In this document: positions 53,394-61,842 of the stretch, one piece after another
Layout: every line of letters starts with the position of its first letter
Position numbering within the stretch: the stretch's first letter is position 1
Source of the DNA: Burkholderia oklahomensis C6786
GTDB taxonomy: Bacteria; Pseudomonadota; Gammaproteobacteria; Burkholderiales; Burkholderiaceae
NCBI RefSeq assembly: GCF_000959365.1
Contig: NZ_CP009556.1
Span: 2,108,001-2,172,000, forward strand
DNA: 64,000 nt
Direction: 5' to 3'
Program-made: the position numbers and the translations under genes
The notes under the pieces: model-generated
Database searches by the model: none
Seen by the model: the letters and a program-made list of their open reading frames with translations, nothing else
Told to the model about the DNA's origin: nothing

Positions 53394-53762
53394 TCAGGCG
53401 CCGCCACGCGCCGCAGCGGCGCCGCCGAAAAGCGCATCGCACAATTCCAGCCCCTGCGCCGTCAGCATCGCGCGGCCCGTGCCGTCGTCGCGCAGGATCG
53501 TCTCGGTCAAGCCGGCCGCATCGAGCTGCGTCAACGTGCGTCGCAGCGTGCTCATCGGCACGCGCGCACGCTTGCCGAGCTTCGCGAGCGACCACGGCGC
53601 GCCGCGCGCTTCGTCGGCCGCATCGCGCAATCGCAGCAGCACCGCGACGATCGCCGGATCGAGCCCGCCATCGTCATGCGAGATCGCATCCCGTCCGCCG
53701 ACCTCCGCCGGACCGCTCCACTCGTTCCGCTCATCCCGTTCGCCGTGATCCGCTTCCATCAT
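53394..53762 (-). CDS. Small winged-helix DNA-binding protein
   Basis: A 122-residue protein. An acidic N-terminal tail (about 1-35) precedes a winged-helix domain: AIVAVLLRLRDAADEARG, then WSLAKLGKRARVPMSTLRRT as helix-turn-helix, and ETILRDDGTGRAMLTAQG as wing. It resembles ArsR/MarR-type single-domain regulators; no metal-binding cysteine pair is present. It lies 52 bases after the MocR gene on the same strand, and its targets are unknown. Confidence 0.72.
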   Translation of the reverse strand: MMEADHGERDERNEWSGPAEVGGRDAISHDDGGLDPAIVAVLLRLRDAADEARGAPWSLAKLGKRARVPMSTLRRTLTQLDAAGLTETILRDDGTGRAMLTAQGLELCDALFGGAAAARGGA

Positions 53763-53814
53763 CGTCGTCCCGTTCCGTCGCCGACCGGGCGCGCGCCGCG
53801 CATCGCCCCATCCG

Positions 53815-55233
53815 TCATCCCTTTGCGCACACCGCCGCCAACCGGCCGAGCGTCTTCACCGCCTCCTCGATCTGCGGCGACCACGGGTAGCTGTAATTGA
53901 GCCGGATGAAGCGCCGATATGCGTCCGTCGTCGAGAACATGTGCCCCGGCCCGAGCGTGATCCGCTGCGCGAGCGCGAGCCGGTACAGCTCCATCGCGTC
54001 GACGCCGCCCGGCAGCTCGACCCACAGCACGTAGCCGCCGCGCGGCTGCGACAGCCGCGTGCCGTCCGGAAAGAAGCGCCGCACCATCGCCGCCATCATG
54101 CTCGCCTGCTGCGCATAGAGCTTGCGAATCCGCCGCAGATGGTGGTCGTAGCCGTCGTGCTTCAGATACTCGGCGATCGCGAGCTGGTCGATCGCGGGCG
54201 TCGCGAGCGTGTTCAGAAACTTGAGCTTTTCGACCTGATCGCGGTAGCGCCCCGGCATCGCCCAGCCGATCCGGTACGCGGGCGACAGGCTCTTCGAGAA
54301 CGACGCGCAACGCAGCACGAGCCCACGCGAATCGAACGCCTTCAGCGTGCTCGGCCGCGCGGCGCCGTAGTACAGCTCGTGATAGACGTCGTTCTCGATC
54401 ACCGGCACGTCATGCCGCGCGAGCAGCTCGACGAGCGCGCGCTTGCGCTCGTCCGGCATCAGGAAGCCGAGCGGGTTCTGGAAGTTCGGCATCGCCATGC
54501 ACGCGGTAATGCGCTCGCTCGCGAGGATCCGCGCGAGCGCGTCGATGTCGATTCCCTCGCCCGGATGCGTCGCGACCTCGATCGCGCGCATCCCGAGCCG
54601 CTCGATCGCGTGCAGCATCGCATAGAACGTCGGCGATTCGACCGCGATCGTATCGCCCGGCTTCGCGACCGCCTGCAGGCACAGATTGATCGCCTCGGTC
54701 GCGCCGATCGTCACGACGATCTCGTCCGGATCGACCGCGACGCCGCCCTCCAGGTAGCGGCGCGCGATCTGCCGGATCAGCTCCGGATTGCCGGGCGGCA
54801 GGTCGTCGATCACGCCCCAGCGCGTGCGCCGCCGCGCGATCGCCTGCGCGTGCCGCGCGATCCGCTGCGCGGGGAACGGCGTCGCGTCCGGATACGGCGA
54901 GCCGAGCGGCACCGCGTCGTCGCGCGCGATCGAGCGCAGCGTCGACAGCACGAGCCGGCTCACGTCGACGGCCGACGACACCGCGACGGGCGTCGACGCA
55001 TGCAGCTCGGGCTCCGGCGCGTCGTGCCGCGCGCGCACGAAATAGCCGGACTGCGGCCGGCTCTCGATCGCGCCGCGGCTCTCGAGCACCAGGTACGCGC
55101 GCACGACGGTCGTGACGCTGAGCCGGTGCTGGCGGCTCGCCTGCCGCACCGACGGAATCCGCTCGCCCGGCCGGTAGACGCCGCGCCGGATCATCGCCTC
55201 GATGTCGTCCGCGAGCTGTTCGTAACGCTTCAC
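53815..55233 (-). CDS. MocR-type regulator (GntR DNA-binding plus aminotransferase fold)
   Basis: A 472-residue fusion: an N-terminal GntR winged helix (residues 1-70; YRPGERIPSVRQASRQHRLSV as recognition region) and a fold-type I aminotransferase domain (about 100-470) with NPLGFLMP and the PLP lysine in CASFSKSLSPAYRIG. Such proteins sense PLP or an amino compound and control adjacent genes. The start is GTG (GTGAAGCGTTACG), since no ATG is nearby. A perfect dyad lies 33-82 bases upstream, between it and the divergent oxidoreductase gene. Confidence 0.9.
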   Translation of the reverse strand: MKRYEQLADDIEAMIRRGVYRPGERIPSVRQASRQHRLSVTTVVRAYLVLESRGAIESRPQSGYFVRARHDAPEPELHASTPVAVSSAVDVSRLVLSTLRSIARDDAVPLGSPYPDATPFPAQRIARHAQAIARRRTRWGVIDDLPPGNPELIRQIARRYLEGGVAVDPDEIVVTIGATEAINLCLQAVAKPGDTIAVESPTFYAMLHAIERLGMRAIEVATHPGEGIDIDALARILASERITACMAMPNFQNPLGFLMPDERKRALVELLARHDVPVIENDVYHELYYGAARPSTLKAFDSRGLVLRCASFSKSLSPAYRIGWAMPGRYRDQVEKLKFLNTLATPAIDQLAIAEYLKHDGYDHHLRRIRKLYAQQASMMAAMVRRFFPDGTRLSQPRGGYVLWVELPGGVDAMELYRLALAQRITLGPGHMFSTTDAYRRFIRLNYSYPWSPQIEEAVKTLGRLAAVCAKG

Positions 55234-55265
55234 CGCGTGCCTCGATTGTCCGTTTGTCGATATGT

Positions 55266-55315
55266 AAGAGTACAGTTTCTTGATGCAACGCACCAGAATT
55301 GCGAGCTGTACTCTT
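55266..55315. promoter_or_regulatory. Perfect 10-bp inverted repeat, MocR operator candidate
   Basis: AAGAGTACAG (55266-55275) and CTGTACTCTT (55306-55315) are exact complements separated by 30 bases, centre to centre 40 bases or about four helical turns. They lie between the divergent MocR and molybdopterin oxidoreductase genes, in an AT-richer segment. The arrangement suits a dimer bridging two sites on one DNA face. Confidence 0.75.
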
Positions 55316-55410
55316 TTTGTTTCCGGCGAGGTGTGCTCCCGGCCCGCGCCGCCGTGCGCGTACGCTTCGTTCCGTCGCCGTCCCCAACCGGCGCTCAGAC
55401 ACTTCAAGAC

Positions 55411-57735
55411 ATGAAAACCAAGGAACCCGACGCGCGCATCGAACCGTACGCCCATCCGGCGGGCGGCTGGGGCGCGCTCAAGTACGTCGCGATCAACCTG
55501 TTCAAGGAAAAGGTATCGGGCGGCAACTACCGCGCGCTGCTGCGGCAGAACCAGCCGGACGGCTTCGACTGTCCCGGCTGCGCGTGGCCCGACCGCCAGC
55601 ATGCGTCGACGTTCGAATTCTGCGAGAACGGCGTGAAAGCCGTCGCCGCCGAGGCGACCGCGAAGCGCGTGACGCCCACGTTCTTCGCCGAGCACACGGT
55701 CGCGTCGCTCCTCGAGCAGTCCGACTACGCGCTCGAGCAGCACGGGCGCCTCACCGATCCGATGGTCTACGACGCGGCAACCGACCGCTACGCGCCGATC
55801 GCGTGGGATGCCGCGTTCGAGCTGATCGCGCGGCATCTGCGCGCGCTCGGCGATCCGGACCGCGCGGCGTTCTACACGTCGGGCCGCGCGAGCAACGAGG
55901 CGGCGTTCCTGTACCAGTTGCTGGTGCGCTACTACGGCACGAACAACTTCCCCGACTGCTCGAACATGTGCCACGAGGCGACGAGCCGCGGGCTGCCGGC
56001 CACGGTCGGGGTCGGCAAGGGCACCGTCACGCTCGACGATTTCGAGCAGGCCGACACGCTGCTGATCTTCGGCCAGAATCCCGCGACGAACCATCCGCGG
56101 ATGATGGGCGAGCTGCGCGATTGCGCGAAGCGCGGCGCGACGATCGTGTCGATCAATCCGCTGAAGGAGCGCGGGCTCGAACGCTTCGCGAGCCCGCAGC
56201 ACCCGGCCGAGATGCTGACGATGTCGAGCACGCCGATCGCGTCGATGTTCGTGCAGCCGGCCGTCGGCGGCGATTTCGCGCTGATCAAGGGCGTCGCGAA
56301 GCGCGTGGTCGAGCTCGACGACGCGGCGCGCGAGCGCGGCGACGCGCGCGTGCTCGACGTCGACTTCCTCGCGCAGCACACGGCCGGCTTCGACGCGTTC
56401 GCGTCCGATCTGCGCGCGGAAAGCTGGGCCGCGCTGACGGCGGAAAGCGGCGTGCCGTACGAGCGGATCGACGCGCTCGCGCAAGTCTACGTGCGCGGCG
56501 AGCGCGTGATCGCGACGTGGGGAATGGGCATCACGCAGCACAAGAACTCGGTCGCGACCGTGCAGATGCTGTCGAACCTGATGATGATGCGCGGCAACAT
56601 CGGCCGCCCCGGCGCGGGCCTCTGCCCCGTGCGCGGGCATTCGAACGTGCAGGGCAACCGCACGGTCGGCATCGAGGAGAAGCCGTCCGATGCGTTCCTC
56701 GACCGGCTCGGCCACGCGTTCGGCTTCGCGCCGCCGCGCGGCCACGGCTACGACGTCGTCGAGACGATCGAAGCGATGCTCGACGGCCGCATCGGCGTGT
56801 TCATCGGCCTCGGCGGCAACTTCGCGATGGCGACGCCCGATACGCCGCGCACGTGGCAAGGCCTGCGCAATTGCGGCCTGACCGTCCACATCACGACGAA
56901 GCTGAACCGCAGCCATCTCGTGCACGGCCGCGAAGCGCTGATCCTGCCGACGCTCGGCCGCACCGAGATCGATCTGCAGAACGGCGTCGCGCAGGGCGTG
57001 ACGGTCGAGGATTCGATGTGCATGGTTCACGTGTCGTACGGGATGAACAAGCCGGCGTCGCCGAATCTGCTGTCGGAAACCGCGATCGTCGCGCGGCTCG
57101 GGCATGCGCTCTTCGGCGGCGGCGAAATCGACTGGCTCGGCTACATGAACGACTACGCGAAGATCCGCGATGCGATCGAGGCAGGCATCGAAGGCTTCGA
57201 CGGCTACAACGCGCGGATCGCGCAGCCGGGCGGCTTCCACATGCGCATCGCGTCGCGCGAGCGCGAATGGCTCACGCCGACCGGCAAGGCGAACTTCATC
57301 GTCCATGCGCTGCCCGTCGATTCGCCGATCCGGCGCGCCCGCGCGCGCTACGGCGAGCGGCTGATGACGTTGATGACGACGCGCTCGCACGATCAGTACA
57401 ACACGACGATCTACGCGCTCGACGACCGCTATCGCGGCGTGTTCGGCCAGCGGCGCGTCGTGTTCGCGAACCCGGCCGACCTCGCGATGCTCGGCTTCGA
57501 CGCGGGCGAGCGCGTCGATCTGGAAACGGTGTGGGACGACGGAATCGAGCGGCGCGTCGAAGGATTCCTGATCGTCGCATACGACATTCCGCGCGGCTGC
57601 CTCGGCGCGTACTACCCGGAGACGAATCCTCTCGTGCCGCTCGACAGCGTCGGCGACATCTGCAACACGCCGACGTCGAAGTCGATTCCCGTGCTGATGC
57701 ATCGGTCCGCGGCCGACGCGCAGCAGGCGGCGTGA
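55411..57735 (+). CDS. Molybdopterin oxidoreductase (FdhF/YdeP-like)
   Basis: A 774-residue oxidoreductase of the formate dehydrogenase-H/DMSO reductase superfamily, YdeP branch. Cysteines 54 and 57 (CPGCAWPD) stand where a normal enzyme has a 4Fe-4S motif, and only this pair is apparent. The active-site region reads DCSNMCHEAT. The Mo cofactor-binding segments FGQNPATNHPRMMGEL, GAGLCPVRGHSNVQGNR and the C-terminal NTPTSKSIPVLMH are present. YdeP-like proteins have been linked to acid resistance, but the substrate is unknown. Divergent from a MocR gene, followed after 12 bases by a bestrophin. Confidence 0.88.
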   Translation: MKTKEPDARIEPYAHPAGGWGALKYVAINLFKEKVSGGNYRALLRQNQPDGFDCPGCAWPDRQHASTFEFCENGVKAVAAEATAKRVTPTFFAEHTVASLLEQSDYALEQHGRLTDPMVYDAATDRYAPIAWDAAFELIARHLRALGDPDRAAFYTSGRASNEAAFLYQLLVRYYGTNNFPDCSNMCHEATSRGLPATVGVGKGTVTLDDFEQADTLLIFGQNPATNHPRMMGELRDCAKRGATIVSINPLKERGLERFASPQHPAEMLTMSSTPIASMFVQPAVGGDFALIKGVAKRVVELDDAARERGDARVLDVDFLAQHTAGFDAFASDLRAESWAALTAESGVPYERIDALAQVYVRGERVIATWGMGITQHKNSVATVQMLSNLMMMRGNIGRPGAGLCPVRGHSNVQGNRTVGIEEKPSDAFLDRLGHAFGFAPPRGHGYDVVETIEAMLDGRIGVFIGLGGNFAMATPDTPRTWQGLRNCGLTVHITTKLNRSHLVHGREALILPTLGRTEIDLQNGVAQGVTVEDSMCMVHVSYGMNKPASPNLLSETAIVARLGHALFGGGEIDWLGYMNDYAKIRDAIEAGIEGFDGYNARIAQPGGFHMRIASREREWLTPTGKANFIVHALPVDSPIRRARARYGERLMTLMTTRSHDQYNTTIYALDDRYRGVFGQRRVVFANPADLAMLGFDAGERVDLETVWDDGIERRVEGFLIVAYDIPRGCLGAYYPETNPLVPLDSVGDICNTPTSKSIPVLMHRSAADAQQAA

Positions 57736-57747
57736 CACGGTGGCCGC

Positions 57748-58656
57748 ATGATCGTCAGGCCGCGCGAGCACTGGTTCCGGATGCTGTTCGTCTGGGATGG
57801 TTCGGTGCTCCAATCGATTCTGCCGCAGCTCGCGCTGATGAGCGCCGTGAGCGTCGTCGCGCTGCTGACCGACGGCCGCATTCTCGGCGAGAAGGTGCCG
57901 CTCAACCCGACGCCGTTCACGCTCGCGGGCCTTGCGCTCGCGATCTTCGCCGCGTTCCGCAACAACGCGAGCTACGACCGCTACTGGGAGGCGCGCAAGC
58001 TGTGGGGCGGCGTGCTGACCGCGGCGCGCGCGCTGACGTCGCAGGCGCTCAGCTACGACGCGACGTCCGACGGCGCCGCGTTCGCGCGCGCGACGGCGGG
58101 CTTCGTGTACGCGCTCAAGCACCAGTTGCGCGGCACCGATCCGGCCGACGACCTGCGCCGCTGCCTGCCCGCTGACTGGATCGCGCCCATCGCGGCCGCG
58201 CAACATCGGCCGGTCGCGATCCTGCACGCGCTGCGCGGCGGGCTCGCCGAGCGGCATCGCGGCGGCGCGCTGACCGACACGCAGCTCTGGATGCTCGACG
58301 CGCAGATCAACGCGCTCGGCGCGAAGCTCGCGGGCTGCGAGCGGATCGCATCGACGCCGATTCCGTTTCCGTATCACGTGCTGCTGCATCGGACCGTCTA
58401 CGCGTACTGCATGATGCTGCCGTTCGGGCTCGTCGATTCGATCGGCATCGCGACGCCGTTCGTCGCGGTGTTCGTGTCGTACACGCTGATCGCGCTCGAC
58501 GCGATCGCCGACGAAATCGCCGATCCGTTCGGCGCCGGGCCGAACCATCTCGCGCTCGATGCGCTGGCGCGGCAGATCGAGCGCTCGCTGCTCGAATTGG
58601 CCGGCGCGCCGCTGCCCGATGAAGTGCCCGCCGGGCCGAGCTATCGGCTGTCGTGA
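57748..58656 (+). CDS. Bestrophin-family (UPF0187) membrane channel
   Basis: A 302-residue bacterial bestrophin. Hydrophobic helices lie at about 20-42, 55-70 and 215-265; the conserved FRNNASYDRYWEARKLWGG segment sits at about 72-90, and LIALDAIADEIADPFG matches the C-terminal family signature. Bacterial bestrophins form pentameric ion channels, some selective for cations. It lies 12 bases after the oxidoreductase gene, so the two are probably one MocR-controlled operon. The ATG is preceded by GTGGCCGC, a weak site. Confidence 0.87.
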   Translation: MIVRPREHWFRMLFVWDGSVLQSILPQLALMSAVSVVALLTDGRILGEKVPLNPTPFTLAGLALAIFAAFRNNASYDRYWEARKLWGGVLTAARALTSQALSYDATSDGAAFARATAGFVYALKHQLRGTDPADDLRRCLPADWIAPIAAAQHRPVAILHALRGGLAERHRGGALTDTQLWMLDAQINALGAKLAGCERIASTPIPFPYHVLLHRTVYAYCMMLPFGLVDSIGIATPFVAVFVSYTLIALDAIADEIADPFGAGPNHLALDALARQIERSLLELAGAPLPDEVPAGPSYRLS

Positions 58657-58827
58657 CGGCGGCGACGCCGGCGCGGCGTGCGAGTGCGCACGCCAGCGAA
58701 AGCGTGCTTCGCATGCGGCGCGCCTCACCCGCGCGATCGTTCGGACGAAGATTCGGAGCCGTTCCTTTTTCCAGGTTGCCGCAGTCATCGCGACATAACG
58801 GGCGCTCGCGATCGGTCGCGCGTTCGC

Positions 58828-60141
58828 TCAATTGAACGCCGCCCAGATCAGATAGACGTTCAGCGCGACGATCGCGGCCGCCGCCGCGCTGGCCGCGACG
58901 ACCATCGGCCCGCGCAGCGCATAGTCGCCGAGCACCGCCCGACGGCTCGACAACAGCAGCAGCGCGACCATCGGCAGCGGCAGCACGAGGCTCAGCACGA
59001 CCTGGCTCAGCACCATCGCGCGCGTGACGTCGCAGCCGAGCGCGACGATCGCGAACGCGGGCGCGATCGTCACGAGCCGCCGCACCCAGATCGGCACGCG
59101 GCGGCGCAGAAAGCCCTGCATCACGACCTGCCCGGCGAGCGTGCCGACGACCGAGCTCGACACGCCCGACGCGAGCAGCGCGACGAGAAAGAGCGCGCCC
59201 GCCGCCGGTCCGAGCAGCGGAATCAGCGTGTGATACGCATCGCCGATGTCGGCCATGCCCGGCATCGTCTCGTGGAACGCCGACGACGCCATCATCACCA
59301 TCGCGATGTTCACGAAGCCGGCGACGCCGAGCGCGACCGTCACCTCGCGGTTCGAGAAGCGCAGCAGCAGCCGGCGCTCGCGGTCGTCGCGCGGCGTCGT
59401 GCGCCGCTGCGTGAGGCCCGAGTGCAGATAGAGCGTGTGCGGCATGATCGTCGCGCCGATGATGCCGACCGCGAGCGTGAGCGCCGTGCGGTCGCGCAAC
59501 TGCGGCACGACGAGATGGTAGGCGGCCGCATGCCAGTCCTGCGGCGCGATCAGCAGCTCGCCGAGATAGCTCGCGCCGATCACGCCGACCAACGCCGCGA
59601 TCGCCGCTTCGAGCGGCCGGAAGCCGCGCTTTTCCAGCGTGAGGATCGCGCAGGTCAGCACGGCCGTCGCGCCCATCCCGACGATGAGCGGCAAATGGAA
59701 CAGCAGTCCGAACGCGAGCGCGCCGCCCAGGAATTCGGCGAGGTCGGTCGCCATCGCGGCGATCTCCGACGCCGCCCACATCCCCCAGACGACGGGTAGC
59801 GGAAAATGCTCGCGGCACAGCTCGGCGAGGTTGCGGCCCGTCACGATGCCGAGCTTCGCCGACATCGCCTGGAACACCATCGCGATCACGTTCGCGGCCA
59901 GCACGACCCACAGCAGCGCGTAGCCGTACGCGGCGCCCGCCTGGATGTTGGTCGCGAAGTTGCCGGGATCCATGTAGCCGATCGACGCGATCACGGCCGG
60001 TCCGACGAACGGCAGCGCGGCCGCGACGCCCTTGCGGCGTCCGTCGAGCGCGTCGCGCGCCGCGCGGACGGTGCGCGACGTCGCCTCGCCGGCCAGCGCG
60101 AAATCGCCGGCGGATTTGCTCATCGTGGTGGAGGAAAGCAT
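58828..60141 (-). CDS. mntH: Nramp-family divalent metal transporter (MntH)
   Basis: A 437-residue transporter with eleven helices. The first carries the metal-binding DPGNFATNIQAG (Asp and Asn), the sixth carries the GATIMPHTLYLHSGL motif (Met and His), both diagnostic for Nramp. It imports Mn2+ or Fe2+ with protons. The chosen start (MLSSTTMSK) has no strong ribosome site; the ATG at 60123 is an alternative. A 10-bp tandem repeat begins 26 bases upstream of the start and may influence expression. Confidence 0.93.
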   Translation of the reverse strand: MLSSTTMSKSAGDFALAGEATSRTVRAARDALDGRRKGVAAALPFVGPAVIASIGYMDPGNFATNIQAGAAYGYALLWVVLAANVIAMVFQAMSAKLGIVTGRNLAELCREHFPLPVVWGMWAASEIAAMATDLAEFLGGALAFGLLFHLPLIVGMGATAVLTCAILTLEKRGFRPLEAAIAALVGVIGASYLGELLIAPQDWHAAAYHLVVPQLRDRTALTLAVGIIGATIMPHTLYLHSGLTQRRTTPRDDRERRLLLRFSNREVTVALGVAGFVNIAMVMMASSAFHETMPGMADIGDAYHTLIPLLGPAAGALFLVALLASGVSSSVVGTLAGQVVMQGFLRRRVPIWVRRLVTIAPAFAIVALGCDVTRAMVLSQVVLSLVLPLPMVALLLLSSRRAVLGDYALRGPMVVAASAAAAAIVALNVYLIWAAFN

Positions 60142-60166
60142 GGTGTGTGTCCGTTCGAGTTCTGAA

Positions 60167-60222
60167 TGGTTCCGAGTGGTTCCGAGTGGTTCCGAGTGGT
60201 TCCGAGTGGTTCCGAGTGGTTC
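60167..60222. repeat. 10-bp tandem repeat upstream of mntH
   Basis: Five perfect copies of TGGTTCCGAG (60167-60216) plus a partial sixth (TGGTTC, 60217-60222). The array lies in the 162-base spacer between the bicupin stop and mntH, 26 bases before the mntH start and hence in its promoter or leader. The unit is not a multiple of three and equals about one DNA helical turn. Confidence 0.95.
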
Positions 60223-60303
60223 GGAACGCGCGGCGCGGCAAGCCGGGAAGCCCGCCGGCCGCGCGACCGGGCGGCGGCCGCCGCGGCCGTTTCCGCCGCG
60301 CGC

Positions 60304-61560
60304 TTACGCCGGCACCACGTCCGGCCGGTTGCGCGGAAAGCGCGCGATCACGTCGGGCGCGACGTTCAGGTGCGCCTCGACGAGCTTCGGCGGCGTATGC
60401 GCGAGCCAGTCGGACAGCGACACCTCAGCGTAGCGGTCGGCCTTGAAGATCTCGAGGAACACGAGATCGGTTTTGCCCGTGTTCTGCACGTAGTGGCCGA
60501 GGCTCTTCTTCACGTAGCCGACATCGCCCGCGCGGAAATCCGCCGTCTGCGCCTTCGGGCCGGTGTCGAACACCGTCATCCGCGCCTGGCCCCGGATGTA
60601 GTACTGCCATTCGTCCGCGTTCGGGTGCCAGTGCAGCTCGCGCATGCCGCCCGGCTTCACCGTGACGAGCGCGGCCGCGACCGTCTTCGACACGTCGAAA
60701 GTCGTGCTGTCGACGATCCGCACTTCGCCGCCGCGCGTCTTCATGTTCGGCTTCATGTCGCCCATCGAGAAGATGAACGGATGCTTCGGCGCGCCGCGCG
60801 ACGACGCCGACGCCCGCTGCGCATCCGCGAGCGGCCCCGGATCGTCGCCCTGGAAGATCCACCGGTTGTCGAGCGGAATGTTCCTGAACGCGTCGGCGGG
60901 CACGCCGAAGTTCAGCGCGAGCACGTCGGGCGGCGTGTGGGCGATCCAGTCCGTCACCAGCAGCGTGTTGAATTCGGACGCGCGGCCGTTGTCGAACGCG
61001 AGCAGGAATTCGGCGCCGTCGACGCCGAGCCCCTGCAGCGAATGCGGCAGCCCGGGCGGGAAATACCACAAGTCGCCCGCCTTCACGTCCTGCACGGACG
61101 GCCGCCCTTCCTCGTCGAGCACGGTGATCCGGCAGCGGCCGTCGAGCATGAACGCCCATTCGGCCTGCTGGTGCCAATGCATCTCGCGAATGCCGCCGCG
61201 CGTCAGGCGCATGTTGACGCCGGAAATCGTTTCGGAAATCGCGAAATCGTCCTGGGTGACTTCGCGCGCCCAGCCGCCGTCCTGAATTCGCTTGTGCGCA
61301 TTATTGAACGACGCCCAGAAAATCGGCATGCCGTTAATATCGGTCGCTGGCGGATCCTGAAAAGACGGGAATTCACTCATCAACGCCCGGTTTTTCGGGC
61401 CGGGGTCGGTCAGGCTCTGCGGATTGCGCGCATTCACCGCGCCCTCGGGCGGACTATCCGGATTGCCGAACGAAGCGGCCTTCGCGGAAACGGCGATGCC
61501 GGCGGCGGCGAGCGCGCCGGCCGTATTGGCTAGCATCTTGCGTCGGGACAGGTTCGTCAT
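60304..61560 (-). CDS. Oxalate decarboxylase-type bicupin, Tat-exported
   Basis: A 418-residue bicupin. The N-terminus has a twin-arginine signal (NLSRRKMLANTAG, cleavage near AKA about residue 28). The two cupins each have the Mn-binding set: EMHWHQQAEW with a later His in GLPHSLQG, and ELHWHPNADEWQYY with a later His in LGHYVQN. This matches OxdC/OxdD, which convert oxalate to formate and CO2. The lid SENST motif that separates decarboxylase from oxidase is not clearly visible (LGVDGAEF and DSTTFDV regions), so oxidase activity cannot be excluded. Upstream there is an AT-rich region with repeated GAATCGAT octamers. Confidence 0.88.
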   Translation of the reverse strand: MTNLSRRKMLANTAGALAAAGIAVSAKAASFGNPDSPPEGAVNARNPQSLTDPGPKNRALMSEFPSFQDPPATDINGMPIFWASFNNAHKRIQDGGWAREVTQDDFAISETISGVNMRLTRGGIREMHWHQQAEWAFMLDGRCRITVLDEEGRPSVQDVKAGDLWYFPPGLPHSLQGLGVDGAEFLLAFDNGRASEFNTLLVTDWIAHTPPDVLALNFGVPADAFRNIPLDNRWIFQGDDPGPLADAQRASASSRGAPKHPFIFSMGDMKPNMKTRGGEVRIVDSTTFDVSKTVAAALVTVKPGGMRELHWHPNADEWQYYIRGQARMTVFDTGPKAQTADFRAGDVGYVKKSLGHYVQNTGKTDLVFLEIFKADRYAEVSLSDWLAHTPPKLVEAHLNVAPDVIARFPRNRPDVVPA

Positions 61561-61605
61561 GTTTGCCTCTTCTATCGTTTCTAAAAAAGATGACTTTCGA
61601 GAAAT

Positions 61606-61697
61606 ATCGATTCGATTTTCAATGAATCGATCATCCCGCCACGCAAGTTAAATACAAGTAATCAAAAAAATTAAATGACTTGTTAAGATGAATCGAT
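61606..61697. promoter_or_regulatory. Three GAATCGAT octamers upstream of the bicupin gene
   Basis: ATCGATTC (61606-61613) and GAATCGAT (61624-61631) form a perfect 8-base inverted repeat with a 10-base gap, and a third copy, TGAATCGAT, recurs at 61689-61697. They lie in an AT-rich divergent spacer between the bicupin and the peptide-binding protein genes, a likely operator region for one or both. Confidence 0.5.
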
Positions 61698-61842
61698 GAA
61701 TTAATCTGATTCCCTTTAGGTTTGTAATATTCGGGGGCCGGCGCGGCGCGTTTTGCCGCGGCGCGGCGCGGCGGCCGAGGTTTCTGAAACGCGCCCGGCA
61801 ATGAGAGAATCGGGCTCGACACCCTTTTTCGACGGAGTCTCG

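Noticed and set aside
53815..58788. One very long minus-strand frame spanning the MocR gene and the opposite strand of the oxidoreductase and bestrophin genes
   Set aside because: Only the first 1.4 kb encodes a recognisable protein; the rest is an Arg-rich shadow of real plus-strand genes caused by high GC.
60167..60222. Origin-type iterons or CRISPR
   Set aside because: Units abut without spacers; no DnaA boxes or replication gene nearby. A simple tandem repeat in a promoter region fits better.
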